In this document: piece after piece, positions 17,160-25,574 of the stretch
Layout: each line of letters starts with the position of its first letter
How positions within the stretch are numbered: position 1 is the first letter of the stretch
DNA from: an uncultured Eudoraea sp.
Lineage (GTDB): Bacteria; Bacteroidota; Bacteroidia; Flavobacteriales; Flavobacteriaceae
Length of the DNA: 47,571 nt
Direction: 5' to 3'
NCBI GenBank assembly: GCA_947258405.1
Contig: CAMYIE010000017.1
Span: forward strand, 1-47,571
The notes under the pieces: generated by a model
The model's database searches: none
Seen by the model: only the letters and a program-made list of their open reading frames with translations
Told to the model about the DNA's origin: nothing
Translations under genes and position numbers: made by a program

Positions 17160-17677
17160 GTCAACATCAAACTAAATGGCAGGAGGAATTGGTCAAAAAT
17201 GCAATCTACAGGATCGATGAGAGTCTTAGAATGATCCGTAAAAGTCTGGATTTGCTCAGTGACAATGAAATCTGGTTGCGACCGAACGCGGTCTCTAACA
17301 GCGTGGGGAATCAAATATTACACCTTTGCGGAAATATGACGCAATATGGCATCTCTTCGCTCGGCTTAAAAGAAGATAACAGGCACAGAGATCAGGAGTT
17401 TTCTACCACCGGGGGATTAACCAAATCGCAATTGCTGGAAAAACTGGAAAAAGTAGTGACGGCGGTCAAAGAAGAAATAGTTTCTATAAATACTGAACAA
17501 TTACTTAAGGTTAGAAATGTTCAATCATTTAAAATGAGTGGAATAGGAGTGATATTACATTTGGCAGAGCATTTGTCATATCATACTGGTCAGATCGCTT
17601 TTTGGACCAAGATCTTAAAGAATGAGAATTTGGGATTCTATGATGGCATTAATCTTAATTCCACAAACAACGAATAG
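17156..17677 (+). CDS. DinB-superfamily protein (DUF1572-like) inside the his operon
   Basis: A 173 aa, mostly helical protein. Three histidines of the DinB/YfiT-type metal-binding four-helix bundle are visible in [12 protein letters not shown] and [16 protein letters not shown]. DinB-superfamily members include thiol-S-transferases and many uncharacterised proteins, so no reaction is assigned. It overlaps the hisA stop by ATGA and ends 2 nt before hisF, so it is coexpressed with the histidine genes. Confidence 0.85.
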   Translation: MSQHQTKWQEELVKNAIYRIDESLRMIRKSLDLLSDNEIWLRPNAVSNSVGNQILHLCGNMTQYGISSLGLKEDNRHRDQEFSTTGGLTKSQLLEKLEKVVTAVKEEIVSINTEQLLKVRNVQSFKMSGIGVILHLAEHLSYHTGQIAFWTKILKNENLGFYDGINLNSTNNE

Positions 17678-17679
17678 AT

Positions 17680-18435
17680 ATGCTTACAAAACGAATCATA
17701 CCCTGCCTGGATATAAAAGATGGCCGCACGGTTAAAGGAGTAAATTTTGTAGACCTTCGAGATGCCGGCGACCCTGTTGAACTTGCCGCTTTCTATGCCG
17801 ACGCTGGAGCCGATGAATTGGTCTTTCTCGACATTTCAGCCACCGAAGAGCGGCGTAAAACGCTGGCCGAGCTGGTACGAAGAGTGGCCGAAAAGGTCAA
17901 TATCCCATTTACTGTAGGAGGAGGCATCTCATCTTCAAAAGATGTAGACCTGTTGCTGCACAACGGTGCGGATAAAATATCCATAAATTCCTCGGCTGTT
18001 AAAAATCCGCAATTGATCGATGAGCTTGTGTCTAAGTTCGGATCTCAATGCATAGTTGTTGCTATTGACGCTAAAAAGATCAATGGGGAATGGAAGGTAC
18101 ATTTGGTAGGCGGAAAGGTGCCCACAGAAGTAGAACTTTTTCAATGGGCAGCAGAAGTTGAGCAAAGAGGGGCGGGGGAGATCCTCTTTACATCAATGGA
18201 CCACGACGGGACTAAGAATGGATTTGCAAATGAGGCTCTGAGACGTTTGTCCACAGAAAGAAATATACCGATCATTGCCTCGGGTGGTGCTGGGACCTTC
18301 CAGCATTTTGTGGATACCTTTAAGGAGGGTAGAGCCGATGCTGCCCTTGCGGCCAGCGTTTTTCATTTTAGAGAAATGGAGATCAGCGAGCTTAAAATGA
18401 AGTTGAAGCAGCACGATGTGCCCGTACGACTATAG
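17680..18435 (+). CDS. hisF: Imidazole glycerol phosphate synthase, cyclase subunit
   Basis: HisF uses ammonia from HisH to convert PRFAR to imidazole glycerol phosphate and AICAR. The TIM barrel has the two catalytic acids, D11 in [14 protein letters not shown] and the Asp of [12 protein letters not shown], and the phosphate-binding GGGISSSKD and [11 protein letters not shown]. 251 aa matches the family. It begins 2 nt after the DinB-like gene. Confidence 0.97.
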   Translation: MLTKRIIPCLDIKDGRTVKGVNFVDLRDAGDPVELAAFYADAGADELVFLDISATEERRKTLAELVRRVAEKVNIPFTVGGGISSSKDVDLLLHNGADKISINSSAVKNPQLIDELVSKFGSQCIVVAIDAKKINGEWKVHLVGGKVPTEVELFQWAAEVEQRGAGEILFTSMDHDGTKNGFANEALRRLSTERNIPIIASGGAGTFQHFVDTFKEGRADAALAASVFHFREMEISELKMKLKQHDVPVRL

Positions 18436-18471
18436 CAGGTGCAGGTGAAATTTTTATGAATCTAAACAAGA

Positions 18472-19077
18472 ATGATGAAAGTTGATTTTAGCAAATCTCC
18501 GGACGGACTGGTACCGGCGATAATTCAGGATATCAATACAAAGAATGTTTTGATGCAGGGCTATATGAATAGTGATGCCCTCGAGAAGACAAAACAGACA
18601 GGTAAAGTGACTTTCTTTAGCAGGTCGAAAAACAGACTCTGGACCAAAGGGGAAGAGAGTGGAAATTTTCTTCTTCTTAATGATATTTTGGTAGATTGTG
18701 ATCAGGACAGTCTTTTGATCAGTGCCACACCCAGCGGACCTGTCTGCCATAAGGGTTCGGATACCTGTTGGGATCAGCTAAATACCAACAGCTACGGCTT
18801 TCTTACAAAACTTGAGTCGGTAATAGACGACCGAATGAACAATCCTGAGCAGAAATCTAGTTATGTAGCGTCACTTTTCCGATCAGGTATAAACAAGATT
18901 GCTCAGAAGGTAGGGGAGGAAGCTGTGGAAACTGTCATCGAAGCGAAAGACCAGGACGATGAGCGGTTTCTCAACGAAAGTGCCGACCTGATGTTTCATT
19001 TTCTTATCTTATTGAAAGCTAAAGGAAAGAGCCTGGATGATGTGGTAGAGATCCTTGAAACACGTCACAGATCCTAA
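18472..19077 (+). CDS. hisIE: Bifunctional PR-AMP cyclohydrolase / PR-ATP pyrophosphatase
   Basis: A 201 aa fusion catalysing steps two and three of histidine synthesis. The HisI half (about 1-105) shows MQGYMNSDAL, the metal site region LVDCDQDSLLI, and CHKGSDTCW. The HisE half (about 112-201) shows KVGEEAVETVIEA and LNESADLMFHFLILL, typical of the MazG-like pyrophosphatase fold. Two consecutive ATGs (18472 and 18475) are possible starts. It is the last gene of the operon. I see no strong terminator after it; TTAAG-TTTT-CTTAA at 19083-19096 is weak. Confidence 0.96.
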   Translation: MMKVDFSKSPDGLVPAIIQDINTKNVLMQGYMNSDALEKTKQTGKVTFFSRSKNRLWTKGEESGNFLLLNDILVDCDQDSLLISATPSGPVCHKGSDTCWDQLNTNSYGFLTKLESVIDDRMNNPEQKSSYVASLFRSGINKIAQKVGEEAVETVIEAKDQDDERFLNESADLMFHFLILLKAKGKSLDDVVEILETRHRS

Positions 19078-19101
19078 ATTCCTTAAGTTTTCTTAAAATA
19101 G

Positions 19102-19131
19102 TTTCCTGTATCGGGAAATGCATTATTTTTA
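19102..19131 (+). promoter_or_regulatory. Candidate promoter of the VWA/AAA+ pair
   Basis: TTTC (19102-19105), an 18-nt spacer and TATTTTTA (19124-19131) form a near-consensus Bacteroidota promoter. It places transcription start near 19137 and favours the ATG at 19142 over the in-frame ATG at 19118. Confidence 0.45.
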
Positions 19132-19141
19132 TGAAATGGCT

Positions 19142-20278
19142 ATGATAAGAAGGAAGGGATTTCATTTTACCAAATACGAAGCACCGGATCTATCGCCCTT
19201 CGATAAACTATTCGAGATATTTCAGGAACTTATCACCCACACCTCAGGTGATGTAGATGAAGCGCTCGACTGGCTAAGGGAACTGGATAAGGAATATGAG
19301 CTTACCGATGATGATTATACCATCGATGATTTTATTGAAGATCTGAAAGCCAAAGGATATTTACGCGAGGAGCTTACCGATGATGGGCAGGAAGGAGATG
19401 GAATACCGGGAGAAGGCAACTTGTCGATCACCGCTAAGATGGAAAGGATCATCAGGCAGCGCGCCCTGGATCAAATATTTGGAAAATTAAGACGTAGCGG
19501 ACGTGGAAATCACCGCACCAAAAAAGCAGGTAGCGGGGACGAGCATACCGGGGATTTTAGAGAATACCGCTATGGTGATCCACTGGAAAACATTTCCATG
19601 ACGGAGAGTTTAAAGAATGCACAGATAAATCATGGCATCGATGGGTTCTCCTTAACGGAGGATGACCTGGTGGTGGAGGATACTCACTACAAAGCTCAGA
19701 TGAGCACTGTGCTGATGATCGATATAAGTCATAGTATGATCTTATATGGGGAAGACCGTATCACTCCGGCTAAAAAAGTGGCGATGGCCCTGGCAGAACT
19801 CATCACAACGCGATACCCGAAGGACACTTTAGACATCTTGGTTTTTGGTAATGATGCCTGGCCGATCCCTATTAAAGAACTGCCTTATTTAAAAGTAGGG
19901 CCCTATCATACCAATACCGTAGCAGGACTACAACTGGCCATGGATATGCTAAGGCGAAAACGAAATACTAACAAACAGATTTTTATGATCACCGATGGCA
20001 AACCTAGTTGCTTAAGGCTTCCTGATGGGACCTATTATAAGAACAGTGTCGGACTTGACGATCATATCGTTGAACAGTGTTATAATATGGCCCGGCGAGC
20101 CCGGAAACTCCATATTCCTATTACCACTTTTATGATTGCACAAGACCCTTACCTGATGCAATTTGTACGTCATTTTACCCAGGCAAATAAAGGAAAAGCC
20201 TTTTTTACAGGACTCCAGGACCTGGGTGAGATGATTTTTGAAGACTATGAAAAGAATAGGAGAAGGCGACTTAAATAA
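19142..20278 (+). CDS. VWA-domain protein partner of a MoxR-like ATPase
   Basis: A 378 aa soluble protein. The C-terminal half is a von Willebrand A domain with a complete metal-binding site: D194-I-S-H-S198, the conserved threonine in TNTVAGLQLAMD, and ITDGKPS. The N-terminal half is acidic and helical. The frame extends to 19118, but the promoter position and the family-like start MIRRKGFHFTKYEAP favour 19142. It lies 35 nt upstream of an AAA+ ATPase; MoxR-like ATPases and VWA proteins commonly work as pairs in metal insertion or complex assembly. The client is unknown. Confidence 0.85.
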   Translation: MIRRKGFHFTKYEAPDLSPFDKLFEIFQELITHTSGDVDEALDWLRELDKEYELTDDDYTIDDFIEDLKAKGYLREELTDDGQEGDGIPGEGNLSITAKMERIIRQRALDQIFGKLRRSGRGNHRTKKAGSGDEHTGDFREYRYGDPLENISMTESLKNAQINHGIDGFSLTEDDLVVEDTHYKAQMSTVLMIDISHSMILYGEDRITPAKKVAMALAELITTRYPKDTLDILVFGNDAWPIPIKELPYLKVGPYHTNTVAGLQLAMDMLRRKRNTNKQIFMITDGKPSCLRLPDGTYYKNSVGLDDHIVEQCYNMARRARKLHIPITTFMIAQDPYLMQFVRHFTQANKGKAFFTGLQDLGEMIFEDYEKNRRRRLK

Positions 20279-20313
20279 TTTAGAGAAGAATTGCTGATTT
20301 TATAAAAAAGAAA

Positions 20314-21783
20314 ATGGATTTGAATCACATGAAGATAAAAACGCTGGGGGAACTGCAAAAAGCGGGATACCAAAGCAAGAGCATTAAAGATGAGCTCAGG
20401 GCAAACCTGAGGAAGAACATCAAAAATGGCAAACCAAGTTTTGAAGGGGTCTGGGGTTACGAGCATTCCGTTATCCCCGAATTGGAAAGGGCTATTCTCT
20501 CCCGGCATAATATTAATTTACTAGGACTCCGGGGACAAGCTAAAACCCGACTTGCGCGCCTTATGGTAGGGCTATTAGATGAATGGATCCCTATTGTACA
20601 GGGTTCAGAGATCAACGATGATCCTTTAGCCCCTATTTCCAGGTCTGCAAGGGAGCTTATCAGGGAAAAAGGCGATGATACACCCATCAGTTGGTTGCAT
20701 CGTGAAGAGCGATTTTTTGAAAAGCTGGCTACACCAGACGTTACCGTTGCCGATCTGATTGGTGATGTTGACCCGATAAAAGCTGCTAATTTGAAATTGT
20801 CGTATGCCGATGACCGGGTTATACATTTTGGAATGATCCCTAGAGCTAACCGCTGTATTTTTGTAATCAACGAATTACCCGATCTGCAGGCACGTATCCA
20901 GGTATCACTTTTTAATATACTACAGGAAGGAGACATTCAGATCCGTGGATTTAAACTTCGTCTGCCTTTGGATCTGCAATTTATTTTTACGGCCAACCCT
21001 GAGGATTATACCAACAGAGGCAGTATCGTTACGCCTTTAAAAGACAGGATAGGTTCTCAAATCCTTACTCATTATCCCGAAGAAGTATCCGTAGCGAAGC
21101 ATATCACCGAGCAGGAGGCCCGATTAGATGACTTCCAAAAAAACGCAATTCATATTCCGGAACTAGCCAAAGACCTATTGGAACAAATAAGTTTTGAAGC
21201 GCGTAATAGCGAATATGTAGACGCCAAAAGCGGGGTTAGTGCGCGCACCAGTATTACCGGTTATGAAAACCTGATGAGTACTGCTGAACGCAGGATTTTG
21301 TCTACCGGGGAAGAATCCACCAGTATTCGCCTGGCCGATTTTATGGGACTAATTCCTTCTATTACGGGTAAGATCGAGTTGGTATATGAAGGAGAGCAGG
21401 AAGGAGCCGATACTGTTGCCGGCATTCTTATTGAAGACGCCGTAAAATCACTCTTCGGTCAATACTTTCCAGAAATCCGTAAACTGGAACAGAAAGATGC
21501 TGCTTCGCCCTACGACGAACTGATTCATTGGTTTTTCGAAGGAGAAGGCTTTGAACTCATGGACGATGTTTCCGATAAGGAGTATCGATCTAAACTAGAC
21601 AGTATACCTGCTTTAAGAGCACTGCTCAATGAATACCAGCCCGATATTACCCCTGCCGATCGTTACTTTATAATGGAATTTCTGCTATGGGGTTTGGTGG
21701 TTCATAAAAAGCTCAGCAAACACCGTTTCAGTGCGGGATTGCAATTTAAAGATCCATATGGAAGCTATATCAGTAAGCTTTAA
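20314..21783 (+). CDS. MoxR/Mg-chelatase-like AAA+ ATPase
   Basis: A 489 aa AAA+ protein. The Walker A motif is GLRGQAKT (residues 71-78, lysine K77), of the GxxGxAKT form used by MoxR proteins. Walker B reads IFVINELPD, with Asn186-Glu187 where most ATPases have Asp-Glu. The sensor 1 region is FIFTANPEDYTNRG, and an arginine-containing PLKDRI follows. The C-terminal 150 residues are helical and specific to this group. It follows the VWA gene by 35 nt and is followed by a terminator, so the two form one operon. Confidence 0.87.
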   Translation: MDLNHMKIKTLGELQKAGYQSKSIKDELRANLRKNIKNGKPSFEGVWGYEHSVIPELERAILSRHNINLLGLRGQAKTRLARLMVGLLDEWIPIVQGSEINDDPLAPISRSARELIREKGDDTPISWLHREERFFEKLATPDVTVADLIGDVDPIKAANLKLSYADDRVIHFGMIPRANRCIFVINELPDLQARIQVSLFNILQEGDIQIRGFKLRLPLDLQFIFTANPEDYTNRGSIVTPLKDRIGSQILTHYPEEVSVAKHITEQEARLDDFQKNAIHIPELAKDLLEQISFEARNSEYVDAKSGVSARTSITGYENLMSTAERRILSTGEESTSIRLADFMGLIPSITGKIELVYEGEQEGADTVAGILIEDAVKSLFGQYFPEIRKLEQKDAASPYDELIHWFFEGEGFELMDDVSDKEYRSKLDSIPALRALLNEYQPDITPADRYFIMEFLLWGLVVHKKLSKHRFSAGLQFKDPYGSYISKL

Positions 21784-21830
21784 GAGGGTTTGATTTTCAA
21801 ATCATTCGACCTTACAGAACAACTTAATAG

Positions 21831-21858
21831 AAAACCCTGGCAATTCGCCAGGGTTTTT
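21831..21858. terminator. Bidirectional intrinsic terminator
   Basis: AAAACCCTGGC (21831-21841) pairs perfectly with GCCAGGGTTTT (21847-21857) around an AATTC loop and ends in a run of T. The A-run on the other side provides a T-run for the convergent membrane gene that ends at 21886. Confidence 0.92.
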
Positions 21859-21885
21859 CACTTGCCATAACACAAGAGAATCTTG

Positions 21886-22383
21886 CTATTGCCAAGAATC
21901 TAGTTTGTCGTTGATCTGATCAAAATTATATCTCCCTATTACTTGACGTCGATACCTGAAAGACAACACCGTCAGCATTATTAACATCATCTGGACCGAT
22001 AAGATGGTCATTCCAAAAGGGACAAATCTTTCGGGAATGACATATGCATCGAATTCCCAGTAGCTTAGAAGAATATAGGCTGTGTCTGTAGCCTTAAAAA
22101 TGTATACTAACAAAATAGCGTAAAGAGCGTATTCAAGATTGCGAAGTTGGTTATCGCTAAAATCCTTGTTGTTTACTTTTAAGTGCATCGCCTGTAAATA
22201 GGAGAAATGGACAATGGTAAGTAAAGGAAAAATGTAATTGTCTACTTTGTAGAAGTAGAATTTATCTGTGTAAAGCCCGTAGAAATTGGAAACGATCAAA
22301 GTCAGCAGCACGCCTATTGTCAACACCAAGCACATTTTCCATGAAGAAGGTCTCCATAAATAGTTCATATAAGTAGATTTCAA
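21886..22383 (-). CDS. Hypothetical four-helix membrane protein
   Basis: A 165 aa protein I do not recognise. It shows four hydrophobic stretches (about 15-35, 48-66, 85-107 and 122-143), aromatic residues between them, and a basic C-terminal segment (FRYRRQVIGRYNFDQIN) that is probably cytoplasmic. The start may be M1 (22383) or M6 (22368). TAGGTTGA upstream weakly resembles a -7 box. It is convergent with the AAA+ gene and shares its terminator. No function is proposed. Confidence 0.7.
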   Translation of the reverse strand: MKSTYMNYLWRPSSWKMCLVLTIGVLLTLIVSNFYGLYTDKFYFYKVDNYIFPLLTIVHFSYLQAMHLKVNNKDFSDNQLRNLEYALYAILLVYIFKATDTAYILLSYWEFDAYVIPERFVPFGMTILSVQMMLIMLTVLSFRYRRQVIGRYNFDQINDKLDSWQ

Positions 22384-22533
22384 GGCTTTGGGGAACCTTT
22401 TTTATCAACCTAAAAACGGCATTGGAAAATTAATATTTGAAAAAATTCGATGAAGCGCATTCAATGTTGAGTAATCATCAAAATCTGTGGTAAAATGCAT
22501 TCCCTGGTGAAGTGATAGATTAAATGTTCACCC

Positions 22534-23745
22534 TTATTTCCGTAAAAGAGGATAGATCTTTGTATGGGTAAGACTACGCCATAACCATTCTAAAGGACCA
22601 TAATAATATCGTTTTAACCAATATCTACTGGCCAGCATTTGAAGGGCGATCAGCAATATCGCCATTATAAAAGTATAGACGTTTCTGAGTTCACCAAGAT
22701 ATCCAAGTCCCCATCCGTATAAAATAAAAGTACCAATAAGGCTTTGAGTCACATAATTGGTTAAAGCCATACGACCATAGGGTGCAAAGCCCGAAAGCAA
22801 TTTACTGGCTTTCGCCTTATGGTAGAGCAATACAAAACCGGCGAGAATGATCCCGGTCATACCTAAATTATTGAGGTCCAATGCTGTTAATCCCACCATA
22901 GTTCTCCAATTGTCGAAAGTAACATTAGGGCCCATAGGAGCGAAAATCACTGCAGTCAGGCCTATAGAAACAACAAATATCCCTAATGACCACCACATCA
23001 CTTTAAGGGTAAGTTTCCTTTGCTCTAGGAAATTTTTAAAAAATTGCATTCGGCCGACAATCAATCCCATAAGGAAAAAGGCATAGGTAAGATATCCTCT
23101 TGAAAAAATGCCTAATTGAAAATCCATCTTCATAAGTTGACCCTCGGTGGCATTAGATTTGAAAACTTCCCACAAACTGCCGTTTTTGATTGTTTCGTAA
23201 TATGCAACGATCTCCGGACTGCTTGGTGAGAATTCTCCCTCCATAAAAAGGTTGTCACCACCACTAAAAGCGAAAACTATATATCTCCCCAAGCCCAGGA
23301 AAAGCAGCCCAGCGATGGTCAGAACATACTTAGCAGGTATCTTGTAAAACGGTATCAAAAAGAGCCCGAGTACAGCATAGATGGTGAGAATATCACCGCG
23401 ATAGAATAAATGATGGACGTATCCGATCCCAAAGAGCAGAACAAGGCGCCAAAGAAATCTAAACTTAAAATCCTGACCCCGTTTGTTAGCACTATCCATC
23501 TGAATAAAAAAACTTAGTCCAAATAAGAAAGAAAACAATGCAAAGAACTTACCCCGTAGAAAAAGGAATATGAAGCCGTCTACTATATAATCGGGCAAGC
23601 CCAGTCTGGCGGCTTCCATTGCCCCTTCCGGTACAGGTGCACCAGCATAATTCTCTACCATATGCACTATAACTATACCGGCCAGCGAGAACCCTCTAAG
23701 TGCATCTATTATTACAATTCTATTGCTGGTGTTAATGTTAGGCAT
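22534..23745 (-). CDS. DUF418 (YeiB-like) multipass membrane protein
   Basis: A 403 aa inner-membrane protein with about ten hydrophobic segments. The start, IVIIDALRGFSLAGIVIVHM, is the signature of the YeiB/DUF418 group, related to membrane acyltransferases. The DUF418 domain forms the C-terminal third (from about residue 235), ending in the typical GPLEWLWRSLT. Family members are suspected to transfer acyl groups or transport small molecules, without a settled activity. It is divergent from the TruA-like gene at 23877. Confidence 0.88.
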   Translation of the reverse strand: MPNINTSNRIVIIDALRGFSLAGIVIVHMVENYAGAPVPEGAMEAARLGLPDYIVDGFIFLFLRGKFFALFSFLFGLSFFIQMDSANKRGQDFKFRFLWRLVLLFGIGYVHHLFYRGDILTIYAVLGLFLIPFYKIPAKYVLTIAGLLFLGLGRYIVFAFSGGDNLFMEGEFSPSSPEIVAYYETIKNGSLWEVFKSNATEGQLMKMDFQLGIFSRGYLTYAFFLMGLIVGRMQFFKNFLEQRKLTLKVMWWSLGIFVVSIGLTAVIFAPMGPNVTFDNWRTMVGLTALDLNNLGMTGIILAGFVLLYHKAKASKLLSGFAPYGRMALTNYVTQSLIGTFILYGWGLGYLGELRNVYTFIMAILLIALQMLASRYWLKRYYYGPLEWLWRSLTHTKIYPLLRK

Positions 23746-23767
23746 GGGTTGGTATGTTTATTGTTGA

Positions 23768-23775
23768 CAAACATA
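23768..23775 (-). promoter_or_regulatory. -7 element for the DUF418 gene
   Basis: Read on the minus strand this is TATGTTTG, a perfect TAnnTTTG match, 22 nt upstream of the ATG at 23745. No clear TTTG was found at the ideal -33 distance. Confidence 0.45.
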
Positions 23776-23876
23776 AGACCCTGATCAACTTCAATTGTTA
23801 CAATTTCAATTCTATTTTTATCTCTACTAATCAAAATCCTGTTTCAAATCGGTAGTTTTACAGAAACGGTGAGGCC

Positions 23877-24668
23877 ATGCAACAGATGAATTGCTATTTA
23901 TTTACGATCCGGTATTTGGGTTTCAGGTATAGCGGTTGGCAAAAACAACCCCATCAGAAAACACTGGAAGAGATGATCCACAAGACCTTCCGTTTCGTAT
24001 TGCCCGACCGTGAATTTAAACTCCTGGGCGCTGGCAGGACAGATGCCAAGGTATCCGCTTTAAACGGCGCTTTTGAGCTTTTTCTCAAAGGTGATCCTCT
24101 TAAAATGACAGACGATTTATTACTCACTATTAATAGAAACTTACCTCCTGATATTGAGATAATTAATATAATTAATATAAATCAAAAATTTAATATTATA
24201 AAGGACTCTGTAGAGAAGGAGTATCTGTATTTATTCTCTTATGGCGGAAAGAATCACCCTTACAGTGCTCCCTTCATGACTGGTGTTTTAGATGAACTCG
24301 ATATCGAGTTGATGATCAGAGGAGCAAACCTCTTTGTTGGCACCCATAATTTTAAGGTTTATACCACCGCCGATTCGGAGGGTAAAAGATTGACCAGACA
24401 TGTGAGTGCCTGTGCCATAGAGCCTAATGATTTTATGCATGCCAGTTTCTTTCCCGATACCAGCTATGCGCTACTGATTCGATCGGAAGGGTTTCTAAGA
24501 TACCAGGTACGAATGATAATGGGTGCATTGTTTCAGCTTGGTAGAAACGCTTTAAGTCTTGCGGATATCAAAGCCTCATTGGAACCAGACACCGATTTTA
24601 TACTTAATTCGGTGGCTCCTGCCTCGGGCCTTCATTTGCGTTCTATCGATTTTGATCACAAGGAGTAA
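23877..24668 (+). CDS. TruA-family tRNA pseudouridine synthase (divergent paralogue)
   Basis: A 263 aa protein of the TruA fold, which isomerises uridines in the tRNA anticodon stem-loop. The catalytic aspartate is D56 in GAGRTDAKVSA; canonical TruA usually reads GRTDxGVHA, so this copy differs just after the Asp. KEYLYLFSYG, FVGTHNFKVYTT and FLRYQVRMIMGALFQLG match the family's later motifs. The differences suggest a paralogue rather than the main housekeeping enzyme, so I give no symbol. TAGTTTTA (23853-23860) may be its -7 box. It is followed by two hydrolases in the same direction. Confidence 0.82.
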   Translation: MQQMNCYLFTIRYLGFRYSGWQKQPHQKTLEEMIHKTFRFVLPDREFKLLGAGRTDAKVSALNGAFELFLKGDPLKMTDDLLLTINRNLPPDIEIINIININQKFNIIKDSVEKEYLYLFSYGGKNHPYSAPFMTGVLDELDIELMIRGANLFVGTHNFKVYTTADSEGKRLTRHVSACAIEPNDFMHASFFPDTSYALLIRSEGFLRYQVRMIMGALFQLGRNALSLADIKASLEPDTDFILNSVAPASGLHLRSIDFDHKE

Positions 24669-24704
24669 GCAAGAATTTTGTACATTATACCCAAAGGAAT
24701 TGAG

Positions 24705-25574
24705 ATGTCGACCTGGTTGTACATATTGCTAATTGTCCTGGCGATTTACATTCTTATCAGTGTTCTGTTATACTTCTTGCAGGACTATCTGATGTTTAAA
24801 CCCGAAAAACTTGCTTCAGATTTCCAGTTTTACTATGAAAACCAGGAAACGGAAGAATACAATGTGGAAACCCGGGATGGTGCTGTTATCAATGGTTTGC
24901 GGTTTAAGGCTAAAAATCCGAAAGGGGTAGTCTTTTATTTGAAAGGAAACTCGAAAAGCATTAAAGGCTGGGGTAAATTTGCCGTCGATTTTACCCGTCT
25001 GGGTTACGATGTACTGATGGTCGATTACAGGGGTTTCGGTAAAAGTACCGGGAGAAGAACCCAAAAGGCTGTTAAACGCGATTTGCAGGTGATTTACAAC
25101 AAGATCAGGGAGAAGGTCGATGAGAAATATATCATCTTATACGGCAGGTCATTGGGTTCGGGTTTTGCTGCTAAACTTGCCTCCACGAACAACCCGAGAA
25201 TGTTGATCCTCGATGCTCCCTATTATAGTCTGAGCAAAGTGGCTAAAAAGTTTATTCCTTTTATGCCCTTGTCCTTACTCATAAAATATCCGATGCCAAC
25301 TTATAAATGGCTGCGATATGTGAATTGCCCGATTCATATTATACATGGTACAGACGATAGATTGATCCCATATAAAACAAGCGTGAAATTGTCAAAGATA
25401 AAACCCGGGAGTACCACACTGCATACGGTTATTGGCGGGGGTCATAAGGACCTCAATAGTTTCGAGTCGTACCATAAGATGTTACACGATATTATTACCA
25501 CTAAACCCAAAAAGATAGACATGACAGGCAGTAGTATTCATCTCAATAATACTTCGAAAAAAGTCAATGCGTAA
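24705..25574 (+). CDS. Membrane-anchored alpha/beta hydrolase, copy 1
   Basis: A 289 aa hydrolase of the ABHD13/YqkD-like group with an N-terminal membrane anchor (about 4-24). The nucleophile is S149 in YGRSLGSG, the acid is in HGTDDRLIP (D217 or D218) and the base is H247 in GGGHKD. Where this family normally has HGN at the oxyanion strand, this copy reads YLKGNS (K80-G81). The frame extends to TTG 24678, but ATG 24705 begins directly before the hydrophobic helix. It overlaps the second hydrolase by 8 nt. Substrate unknown; a lipid or ester is likely. Confidence 0.88.
   Translation: MSTWLYILLIVLAIYILISVLLYFLQDYLMFKPEKLASDFQFYYENQETEEYNVETRDGAVINGLRFKAKNPKGVVFYLKGNSKSIKGWGKFAVDFTRLGYDVLMVDYRGFGKSTGRRTQKAVKRDLQVIYNKIREKVDEKYIILYGRSLGSGFAAKLASTNNPRMLILDAPYYSLSKVAKKFIPFMPLSLLIKYPMPTYKWLRYVNCPIHIIHGTDDRLIPYKTSVKLSKIKPGSTTLHTVIGGGHKDLNSFESYHKMLHDIITTKPKKIDMTGSSIHLNNTSKKVNA

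Noticed and set aside
20524-20547. Ala instead of Gly before the Walker A lysine as a defect
   Set aside because: GxxGxAKT is the normal form in MoxR-type ATPases.
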